DNA of 64,000 nt from Tubiluchus corallicola. Lineage: Eukaryota; Priapulida; Priapulimorpha; Priapulimorphida; Tubiluchidae. The stretch covers positions 186,001-250,000 of the forward strand of contig JAQGDQ010000174.1 in assembly GCA_030141605.1 (NCBI GenBank), written 5' to 3'. Below the pieces are notes generated by a model. The model saw nothing but the letters and a program-made list of their open reading frames with translations, was not told the DNA's origin and ran no database searches. The position numbers were made by a program, and so were the translations under genes. Positions 1 to 11,900 of the stretch are shown piece after piece (position 1 is the first letter of the stretch; every line of letters begins with the position of its first letter).

Positions 1-667
1 GATGAATCACTTTGTAGAAAAAGAATAAAACACTATACTACATATCTGCACAAAACTGAAAAGTGTTTATTAGACTACATACACATATGTAGAATGACTG
101 CTACACTGAACACTGAGAGTTAGACAGTAAGTAACATGAGTATCACGACTGCTGCACTGCACTGAGAGTTAGACAGTGACTAGAAAGTAAATCCAGTCAG
201 TATATATAGGTATAGGTAATTATGCAAACTTGGCTTCACAAAAACCATTACTGTAAAATAGGGAGAGATCCAGTGAATATGACTGTACAATTATACTAGG
301 GGTGAGTTTAGCTAGTAAAATGTAAAAGGATTAGTTAATAGATGGCAGCACCTAAAAATATACAGTTACAATTTCCACAAGGTATACACCTGTTTATGTG
401 CAATGCATTTCCGAAATGCAGGCACTAGTGCTCGTCTAATTGGCGAATGGCGAAAAACAGGTAACAACAAGAACTAGAGATGCAAACGTGAAATTGCATT
501 TGTGTGGTAATAATTCCTTCACGTAAGTCGTTTTTGAAAAAATAGTATATCTCCTTTCAATATTTTAAAGACCAGGTTGCTTTGACTACAGTTTAAGACT
601 GGGTCCGGTTTTGCTAAATATACTTATATGATTTTATTTTATGATTTTTTTTGTGTTTTCTTTTTAG
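1..667. other. Incoming intron of hemicentin gene
   Basis: This AT-rich sequence precedes the first acceptor (tttttag ending at 667). No exon is recognisable in it. The only structure noticed is a short imperfect direct duplication of a block containing actgagagttagacagt (about 111-127 and 161-177). The upstream part of the gene lies outside the window. Confidence 0.7.
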
Positions 668-946
668 AACCACCTCTACTAGAAGATACGGTATCTCCAT
701 CTACTATACGTGCCATAATTAACACGACTGTGTCTATAGACTGCAGCGTTAGTGGCAGTCCCAAACCAGCGATTACGTGGTTTAAAGATGGCCGAGTTTT
801 GCCTTCTGTGAGGCATTACAGCATGGGCTCAACTGGTGAAATCATAAATATACTAGGTGTGCAGTTAACGGATGCAGGTTTGTTCTTATGCCGGGCTAGA
901 AACATTGCCGGACAAGTCGACAGGACATTTAATCTTGATGTTTTAG
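668..946 (+). CDS. HMCN1: Hemicentin Ig domain 1 (single exon)
   Basis: One phase 1-1 exon of 93 codons encodes a complete I-set Ig domain. It starts EPPLLED, has a B-strand DCSVSG cysteine, the C-strand tryptophan in ITWFKDG, and a DAGLFLC F-strand cysteine in which Phe-Leu replaces the usual Tyr-Thr. An N-glycosylation sequon (NTT) lies just before the first cysteine. The donor TTAG|GTGAG at 947 is the first of a long tandem array of near-identical donors. Confidence 0.94.
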
Positions 947-3900
947 GTGAGAATTGTTGTAGATACATTTAATCTTGATGTTTTGGGTGAGAATTGTTGT
1001 AGATATATTTAATCTTGATGTTTTAGGTGAGAATTGTTGTAGATACATTTAATCTTGATGTTTTAGGTGAGAATTGTTGTAGATATATTTAATCTTGATG
1101 TTTTAGGTGAGAATTGTTGTAGATACATTTAATCTTGATGTTTTAGGTGAGAATTGTTGTAGATACATTTAATCTTGATGTTTTACGTGAGAATTGTTGC
1201 AGATACATCTAATCTTGATGTTTTAGGTGAGAATTGTTGTAGATACATTTAATCTTGATGTTTTAGGTGAGAATTGTTGTAGATACATTTAATCTTGATG
1301 TTTTAGGTAAGAATTGTTGTTGATACATTTAATCTAGATGTTTTGGGTGAGAATTGTTGTAGATACATTTAATCTTGATGTTGTAGATACGTTTTTGTCC
1401 GAATGGTGCTCATTGAACGTTGAAAAGTTTGCATAAAAAACTAATTTGTACAGGCATCCTACTTCATTAATAGTAGGTCATTCATTTGGAAATCCTCCAT
1501 AGAAGTGCAGTAACAATGAAAGCAAAATTGAAGAAGAGCTGAATTATAATCGTAAAATTGACCGACTCCCATTGTGTTTGCCCCCTTGATCAGAGTTCAA
1601 ATGTCACCCTACTCCTACCCTTCCCCATCCAGGGCTACTTGTTTTACTTGTAACACTAATTTCTGCTTTAACTAAATCATCTAAGTGGCAATTATTTATC
1701 TGTTTTTAGTGCCGCCGAACATTGCCGATTCGGACACAATTTCTAAACTAGACGTGATTGTCAACAATACCCTGCACATTAATTGCCCAGCTTCCGGGCG
1801 CCCGCCTCCACGCGTCACTTGGTTAATGAACGGACAGCCGATAATCTCCGCTAAGCAGAACATAGAGTTTGCTCCAGGTGGAAGAGATTTGACCATCGTC
1901 CATGCTCAAGTGGAAGATACCGCCATGTATACATGTGTAGCTGAAAATGAAGCGGGAAAAACCAATAGACACTACAGTGTTAATGTATTAGGTATTTTAT
2001 CATGTCGATAAAGTTATTGCAAATTCTTAATGTTTATTTTTTCTTTTTAGTCATTTTTTCTTTGTTCGTAAGCCCCATTCGAGGTAGCGGTCACTCAAGG
2101 TAAGGAGCTACATAAAACTAAATGGTCAAATATGAACACAGGTCTAGAAAAATAGATTTACCTGTTAATGTTGCTTGAAGCAAGTGAACTTTAGTTTTTA
2201 GTGATACAATTTCGGCTAAAGAATTTCACAGGTGCGGATTGGCGAGTTTTCTCACCAAGTAAACATGCCAAGTAACTCACAAGCATGTTCAGACTAGCGA
2301 GTAAGACTTGCTGCAAGTTACTCTTGTCAACAGTAACTCACAAAACATTTCGCTCTTGTGAGTTTGCTGTCGGAGAGAAAACTTGCTAAGAAGCCCAAGG
2401 GAAAAACTGAATTTACAAACAGTAAAACGAACAGTTCAACCAAACTGTTAGAATCTAGTAACTAGTGATGAGAGTCACTAGAAGCTTCTGCCATAAAAGT
2501 GATGATAAAAGAGACTTAACAACATATCTTTGATAAGCAACAGATTTCAGTGCTGATAAATCAAACCTGATTATATAAATAACATGTGTCTGCAATCTGT
2601 CATATGAGTTCAGTCATTAAGATAATAGCCAAAGCACCAGATTAGATGTTGTTGCTGTATTCCTGACTTGCTACGTACAAGGTCTGTTAGTCAGTTTTTA
2701 AAGGACGAATGTGATAACTAAACACACTACCATTAGTACCATTATTTATAGAAATATATTTTTTCAGATATACCCAGGATTGACGCCAGCACACCAAATG
2801 AGATGCAAGTGGTACAAGGTCAGCAAACAACTTTACCATGTCCGGCTCATGGTGTGCCTACTCCTACGATAACATGGTATCGAAATAATAGAGTGGTCGA
2901 TCGTAGTTATCATAATCTTAAGCTCGTACCCGGAGGAGCGTTAGAAATCGTATCTGCGCAGCCAATAGATTCTGGGACGTACGTTTGTGTGGCTTCAAAT
3001 TATGCTGGAAATTCCAGTAATGCTATTGATTTTACTGTGCTAGGTTAGTATTGCCTTTCGTTGTGCTTTATTAGTCAAATTCTTTGAAATGGCTTCACTT
3101 TGAATTGAAAATTAATTTTCTGGGATACTATGTTTAAACTGCAGAGTAAATAAACTGCTATGTATTGGTAAGTGAAATATATAGGTGGTTTCAGGCAAAC
3201 CAGTAGAAATATGAATAAAACTCATAGAATGTTTAACTTATATGACTTGAGCAGCATCGATTTTTGTCTCTGGACATATCTCAGTCCTCTTACATTACTT
3301 TCTATGTAAGTCTTGGCTTCGTTTAACGATGTCTCGCTTAACGCCGCATTTTGTTGGAACGCATTAGCATCATTAAGCGAGGGCTTACTGTATAAATTTG
3401 CAAATCATGCATTATTAAAGATATTTCAAACAATTGTGTTTCAGTTCCACCGACCATCAAACGTGGATCCATAACTGAGGATCTAGCGGTGACTTTGGAA
3501 GATGCTATAACTCTGGAGTGCATCGTTACTGCTATCCCGGATGCTGAGATTACTTGGATGAAGATGGGACAGGTGTATCGAGCGCCGCCTCACGTTCGGA
3601 TAACCAATAATGGCCAGCATTTGCAGATTCTGCGAGCAGAAGTACTAATAATGACTTAATTTTTTTGTTGGTGTTTTTAACAACATTTTTTTGTCACTAT
3701 GTAGATTAGCTTTTATATTAGAGTTCGTCATTCACAGACTTTATAAAGGTTTTAGTACTGGAAACATAGTTCTGATATTTAATCTACATATGACATTTCA
3801 GTTGTTTTCCCATAGGTAACTGATACAGGTCTATATACTTGTCATGCAGCGAATTTAGCTGGGGAAGCGGAGAAGGACTTTGACTTGGACGTGTTAGGTA

Positions 3901-6900
3901 AGCAGTAATATTAATTTATTAGAATTCATCACTTCATTTAGTAACATTTCATGTAGATTATAGCACTATAGTGATTTGTAATTGACACACTATACTACGC
4001 AAATATTACCATTTGTCACCAAAAAAAACAAAAGCCACATTCGTCGGAAGAATGGGTTTAATCATGTTTTCAACCTAGTGTATTTTTTCTAGTAATTATG
4101 TCAAATTAAGTAGAACAAGTATCAGTTACAAAATAATGCTGTAAAAATTTGGAATAAAGAAATCACGAACTAAATTTAGAGTTTGGAACAAAATATTAAA
4201 ACATTTGTGAAAGAGTAAGATTAATAAAAAATGCCAAAATCATTATTCTTTACATTGGAATGAAAAGAAAGCTTCTTACTTGTTATTTCCCTGTCAGTTA
4301 ATAATGGCTGATCATAGTTCATGGGCTTCATTGCATTCTGTTTTGTCTTTCTGATTACTTTTCAGGCACTTAATATTGTCATCTAATAACTTTTAACTAA
4401 TATTGTTTAATTGTTTCTATACTATAGCATCATAAGTAATTAACACTCCACTGTCTTTGTGTTTCTTTATAATATAAACTTCAAGTAGAAGTGTCTTTGG
4501 AAGTCTGTATACAGACTTACCGTATGATACATCTACAAATTTCCTGAAATTTTAGTGCCACCAGAAATAGAAGGAGCAGACGAAACGTTAAATCTTCAAG
4601 TTGTCGTCAACAGCAGTTTAATTATTGAGTGTCCGGCATCTGGAAACCCATTGCCTGATATACAGTGGCTAAAGAATGGAATACCTCTGGTAAACATTTG
4701 TAACTTATGTCTTCTATTACTCAATACTTTGTGCAGGATGCTTTAATATGTTAGGTTTTTTCTTTGTTGCATTGAAATTTGTCAGACATACTTGTAATGT
4801 GAAAAAAACAAATTTGATATCAGTAGGTTCAGTTAGTTTAAATAAATTTTTATTGAAATGCAAGTATTGCAATATGGCTTGAACAGTATTTAACAACTGA
4901 TGAATGTTCTTGTCAATGAAACGTGACACTTAATAGAAAGCAGACAATAGATAAACAGTAGAAGCATTATAGTATGACTACTAGCAGTATAGACACATAC
5001 GTAGCATAATGTTGACGATGACATTAATATGACTATGTAATCAAAATAAACTAACACAATGCTTTAGAAGCACTTAGTTAGAAATATAAATTTCTGTACA
5101 AGCTTAAATACTTGGATATTAACAGTTACATTTAAGTGTTGATTGCTATGAAATAACAGATAAGCGAGTTCATTTGTTAGCAGATTATAAATTCTAATAT
5201 TATGAGGAATTAACAATGTACAGAGCTTGCTTAGTAATATATCTGTAACCTGGTGATATAATGGGCAGCTGATTAGAAAATGATTAATGGTTTCAAAAGA
5301 ATGCATCTACAGGTAGGTAAAACTGGGGTTTCATCATAGTTTTTACATCTATCTGCCAAAGTTTAGTTGACAAAAGCCAACCCGTATTCGTGTTTGAGGA
5401 ATCTACTAGTCTACGGTCGCCATAAGAGTAATCTTTGGCGTTTGTGTTTGTTGAAACCCAAGTGTTTTTTGAAATGTAATTTAAATGACGATGAGGACTC
5501 GCTATTATGAATATAGAGAGGAAGTACCTTCCATGAATCAGTAACAGAAACAAAGAATGAATTAGCAAATGAAGTTGAATGATGATTAAAATTTCTAAAA
5601 TAATCGCCATTGCATACTGAGTAGGTTTGATTTAGAGACAAAAATTTATTTTATTTTTTCAGCTAAATGAGTTTGTTTTAAGTACTGAAAGTAACTTGTT
5701 GTTTGGCAGATTTCTTTTTAGCACTGCTTTGTGAATTCCTTGTGTTTTATCGGTAGTTTACTTTGTGCTTTTATTTGTAATTCAGTCAACACCGGATAGT
5801 CGCTTGCAGCTGCTGTATGACAATCAAATACTCAGCATCAACTCAGCTTTACTCTCTGACTCTTCGGCATACACTTGCATCGCTAGTAACATTGCCGGTC
5901 AAAACACAAAGCTGTTTACAGTTGAAGTTCTAGGTAAGAGAGCCATCTGTGTGATTGTTATCCTAATCTGGTACGGGTAGTCGTTAACTTACAACATATC
6001 CAACTTTACCAAAATTTAATTTATTGCCGACCGGTTTCGAACAAACTGTACCATTCCACAAAACACAGTGCACTGTGGGTGTTGTACAATTCAGCAACAA
6101 AGTGACAGCTTCCTAATATTGACAGTCTGTTACTACTAACGTATTTGTTTGTTTGTTTGCGGAGTGTAGCATAGCTTCATACAAATCAACATATGTAATC
6201 TGCAAGGTAAATTGTTAAATTATCTGTTAAATGTTATACTATACATCTTTTGGCTATCTAACTATTGAATTATATTTCGATGTTATTTCTAAATTCTGGT
6301 AAATTTCTTTGTTTTAGATTTTTTATTTCATAATCTTTAAAGTACAATACGCAGACAATATACAATACAATACCTAGATGCCTTGACAATGAACAGTTTG
6401 TTCGAAACCTGTCGGCAATAAATTCAATTTTGGTGTAGTTACATCTATTTGCCAAATATGGATAATTCAATATCCAACTTTCTTATTAATTATACGAAAC
6501 TAACAGTAACTCACGTTTCCTTCTTTTTCATTATTTTTAATTTTTTTTTGTTTTGATAAATTCATTCGTAGGTACCTCCATACGTAGCATGTCTTGTATG
6601 TAGACTATAGAGGTACACCAATTGAACATACAGGTTTGACTTGCTTCCAAGTCATCTGTCAGAACCGACTGTGGTCATAAGGGTCAATGACCACCTGTAT
6701 AATTTATGACATTAAGTAAGAATTAACTTTTGATAACGTCAAAACAAAAAGCCAGTTAGGCTTCTGTTAAAGTAATTTTGATAGAACCAGAATGAAAGAG
6801 TTTCACATTCTGCATTTTTGCTAAATAGGGTCTGGAGGTAGTTTTGCCATGCCCATTTTAAACCTACCATCTAGTTTTTTAGTAACATTCTTGGTACTTA

Positions 6901-8922
6901 TTATTACTTAAAATAAATTGAAATCTGTAATCTAGCTTTGACTAAAATTATCGAAATAATATTTAGCTGTCTTAATTGTGGCAGCTTGCCAAATTTTAAC
7001 TGGAGATCAGTAATGTTCATTTATTTAGGAAGACTCTGCAGCAAAGGTCCATTAAATGTTTTGCAATGTAGTTGATTTGGTGATGTGTTTGTGTCATCGA
7101 TCGTTACACCTAGTTAGCTATGTGTCAACCTTGAATGTTTTCATTGCAGGTTACATTTGATTTTTCTTTCAGAACCACCTTCTATTGAAGACAATATCCC
7201 AGAAGAAATGAGTACTGTTCTCGGACAACGAATCACACTGCCTTGTCCTGCATATGGTACTCCTACTCCTGAAATTACCTGGTATAAAGTAAGTGTCAAT
7301 TTTGTGAAGATAGGAATATCAGTTCCTGATTTTGACATGTCAGATTTCATTTTGTACGTACTGAGAATATTTGTGGTTAAATTATGTCTGTTTTGACACA
7401 TTCTTCTTGCTTAAAGTAGCATTGATGCAGTAGTCATTGTTGATATCTTATCAATGTCTGTGGTTATGCTTAAAAACAGTTAAAAAATCTAACAATAGTG
7501 GTTTTTTGCCACGCTGTATTTGTTGTTTATACATTTGTTAGTTTTTGTTTGTGTTTCATAGCATTTGCAAGGAAGCATTCTAATTTATTCTAATCAGTTA
7601 TCCAGTCACCGCATTTTTAATTCTTGCCAGAATTTTTGTATGCATATTTAAAACAAATTAATATAAAGTACATGTTTATGGTCTGTTCTTTTTCACTAGG
7701 ATGGAGCCCTAATAACGGGCAATGAGAAAAATATTCGTTTACTGAGATTTGGTTCCCTGGAAGTACATAATGTTCGGTCAGAAGACAGTGGTCAGTATCA
7801 ATGCGTGGCAAGCAATCCAGCGGGCAAAGCATCAAATGACATTAAATTCATTGTTCTAGGTATGAAACTAACTTACTGCATGGAAATTTACATGGATAAT
7901 GAATAAACCTTTCACAGTTTCGTTCTGCGCACACACAGTTGCTGGAAGTCAAAGGTTCAGTGTATCACAGCAACGCATCGTAACTACAACTGTTACGTGA
8001 CATGTGTGAAGCAAAGCCGTTTGCCACATCAGTTCAGTAACTTCAGCTGCTTTACGCGGACTTTACTGAATTATGCGTTAGTCTGTGCTAGAGTGATTTA
8101 CTAGCATGATCTTGTTTGATAACAAGAAAAGATGAATTAGGTAAGGTTCTAGCTAGCCGTTAAAAGTTACTATTACAGTAAATTGGGCTGCGAGACATTG
8201 TCAAGTGTACACAAATGACATTGCCTAGTACGCTTCACCTTTGACCTTTTCACGATCATCATCAATCGCTGGAACTGTGAATAGGCTTGTTGGTGTAGAC
8301 ACATTGCCGAAAGGTTATAATGATCCTTTGATATGAATAGTAGACGTTTTTCTCTTGCATTTTTTAATATCCGGTCCATTCAATAGTTTTTAAAATTTAT
8401 GAACTTAAGTTTTGGAAACTCTATTTCATTTGGAAATTTCTTACTCTTTGCACAATTAGTGTTTTTTACATTGAAAAATATTTTATAACACACAGTGCCG
8501 CCCACAATTGTTAATATTGGAACTGACACTGACATTCAAGTTGTGGCCAACGAATCTGTGATTATGGAATGTCTCGTCTCTGGAGTGCCCACGCCTCAGG
8601 TGACGTGGCTCAAAAATGGAAAGCTATTTGCCATTACCGATCACATTATGGTGTCCGAGGACGGGCAACAGTTGAGAATAGCCGTTTCCCAAGTTACGGA
8701 TGCCGGACGGTACACTTGTGAAGCTCGAAACAGCGCTGGGGAAACAAGCAAAGACATTACATTGGACGTATTAGGTACGATTTTGCTGCTTGGTGTTTTT
8801 TTGGTAAGAATATTGAGCGTTTCTAGAATTAAAACTTGACTAGAAATTTTTCATCATGAAATTAATGCACAAATGAGTATTTTGTACAAGTGCTGTATCG
8901 ATTTTAGATGTGGAAAAAATAC

Positions 8923-8954
<32 letters not shown>

Positions 8955-11900
8955 GGTAATGGTGATGGTGATGGTGATGGTGATGGTGATGGTGATGGTG
9001 ATGGTGGTGGTGGTGGTGGTGGTGGTGGTGGTGGTGATAGTGATAGTAATAGTAATAGTGATGATGATGATGATGATGATGATAACAATAATATTTAGTT
9101 TGATCTTTATTCTTAATAAATAAGAAAATAGTTAACCTCTTTTGTTCATATTGGTAAATTACCTTCCTGTATGTTTTTTGTAAAGTTGTTTGTTTCTTTA
9201 ACTGTATCATATGGCTAATAAAATAAGCAAATGAGTAAACTCATGGTCCTACATATGTGTTTAGTGTTTCAACAGATGTAAATTATGTAATTTTAATATA
9301 TACTACCTGGTAGTAGAATAAAGTCCTGTTGATACTTTACCTGACAAAAAAGATTTTTGTTGGCTGATTAAAGTTCTTCTCTCCTATAAATTTATTCAAG
9401 TCTTCCACTTGTTCTTCTGGTATCCCTTAAACAAACAACAAAAAAGCAGATAGTTAGCTAAATAAATAAACATTGTCGTCGGTGTTGTTTAAAAAATGCT
9501 ATTTTAAAATGAAAATGAACAGCCATCATCCACTTAAGTAAAGACATGGCTTTTATTCAGTTTTGACAGGGTTTGACACACATGCTGCAGTATCTTGCAT
9601 TCCAAAGAACTTTTTTACTTTTTGCAGTGCCACCATCTATCAGGGAGTCTGTGGAGGATGAGTTTGAAGTGATTGTTAACCGAAGTGTGACCATCGAATG
9701 TCCAGCAGTTGGTCATCCACGTCCAGATGTTATATGGTTTAAAAATGGCAGTCCACTGCCACAGAACGGTACACAATAGATTGTTTTTAAAAATTCTAAA
9801 CTTGTTACAAAATCTTTCTTAAGCAACATTTACCAGACATCCGCATTGTTGTTATGCATTATGCTTATTGCTCATCCAGCTTCGTATAAAAAAATCAATA
9901 GGAAATAGCTGCCGAAAAAATAATGCAATGGCGCAGTTCTAATAAATGGGTTCATAGAAAACAGTATATAAAGTGATTTTTTGTGCAATAACGCATTCTG
10001 CTTGTCTGGTAAGTGATGCCTTACTGTTGTTTTAAATGATTTAAAAAGTCACAGTTTACTAGTTGGTAATAAGTTGTTGGGGTGTGTGCTTGCAGAGCTA
10101 TATTTTACTGATCGGTGTTTTTTATTGTGTTGTTTTAGACCCTTTGCACATACTGACGCTATATGAAAATCAACTGTTGCGAATAAACCAAGTACGAGAA
10201 AGAGATGCAGGACGATACTCGTGCGTAGCAATAAACATAGCCGGACGTGCTTCTCACAACTACACTGTGGATGTTTTAGGTAAGTTTAGGAAAAGTATCG
10301 CTTAAAGTAGCTTAAACAAACTTATACTTGCTTGTATCGCAGCGCGAGGAATGACCGAGTGTTCAAAATGTGCGCTTAGCAATCAAAGTTAAGCAGTGTT
10401 GAGCTTGGTCAGTAACTGAAATTATGACGATTAGGAAAATTTTTCTGGCTCCTGACCATTTTGCTTTTTGAAGGCAATGTATCTTCATGAAAACATGGCC
10501 GGTTGAATTTCTTATCTTAAAGGACTATACTTGATAATAATGAACCAAGTTCCAGTCCTGCCACATAGAGTCATCAACATTAAAGAAAGTCCTGTGGTTG
10601 AATGCTGGATACCATCTCGCAGGTAAAACAGTTGTCTTTTGCCTGACATAATTCCTCTGTATTTGTCTTCCTGCTTGTGATTGCATTTACTAGAGTTACG
10701 AGCTGCTTGTAACCACTCAACTAATAAATTCTACAATGTACATACTACTGCAGCGCTGGAGAGAATATGAGTCAATCTCTGTCACAATTTGAACTTTAGT
10801 ATGTGGTTTTGCGATACTATAAATTTATAGGCAGCCATGTACTTAATCATTTTGTTTTACTTATTGATTTTTACATTATCTTGTATAAGTATAGAAATAA
10901 ATACTAAATACGTAAGTAGAAATAGATGCATAATTAAAAAATTGTGCAAAAATTAGAGCGTATAAGATTACATGCTATAAGAGTGAAAAGCTGCTGCTTA
11001 CATAATTTAACAAATTACAAGAACTTTACATATCCACACTTTTTACTTTTAATTTAAACTGTTTTTTTGTTCCAGCTGATGAATTTGTCATTACTGATTA
11101 ATAGTTTGCTATTCTGGAACAGTAGTTTTGATTTGGTTTTGATCAAGAATTTTACGTGACTTTCTTTCATGTAATATGATTCTGAGTGTCATTCTAAAGT
11201 TATTTAATGTTTCTATAACACAGGGAATTTAATCTTTGAATTTTTGTTGATTTTCTACTTTGCAGTTCCACCGTCCATAACTAACTGGCACATTACTGAG
11301 CATTTACGCGTAATGATTGGTAACAATCTCACTATTGAATGTCCGGCTTATGGTCGACCGCCTCCTGAAATCGCATGGTTTAAAGACAATCAGCTGTTAA
11401 GCGGAACTGGTAGCATCGGACCTAACTATTATTTGACTCGAGCAAGTAGTATTTTATTGCTTAAATAAATTCATGGTAATTTCAAATACGCACAATTATA
11501 ATGTCTGTTCTAGTTAGAACTATCTATTTAAAGGCTAAGGCTACATTATTTCTGCAAAACCCTTGATAATGCAGGCTATCCTGGAAAGTCAGGGGAAAAT
11601 TTAATTTTCGTAAAAATCCAGGGAGAATAATGAAAATGGAGTGAAAAGTCAGGAAAATTAGGAAGGTTTTCAAAAATAATCACCCCGAGCCTATATTTTT
11701 CCAAACATATTTTTCAGCGATTCGTGATAATGATTGGATTAAGAAAGTTTAGTTAATGTGATAAGTGTAGTTTTGTTAGCACTATTGCAGCTGTGCTGAC
11801 ACATTATATATCAGTATATGTATGAATCTCCATATGCAAAAATGTTTGCATATGTATACTGGTAATGCAACTTCTAACTGCATGTCAAACTTAATTTCTA

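Noticed and set aside
924-1390. CRISPR-like regular repeat array
   Set aside because: Repeats are directly adjacent with no unique spacers, and the context is a eukaryotic intron.
1696-1896. Minus-strand frame opposite Ig 2
   Set aside because: Shadow of the Ig 2 exon; the plus strand has the full Ig signature and splice sites.
8840-9210. Overlapping open frames on both strands made of His/Tyr, Ser/Pro, Met/Val or Asp/Gly runs
   Set aside because: They are produced by a stop-free trinucleotide microsatellite in an intron.
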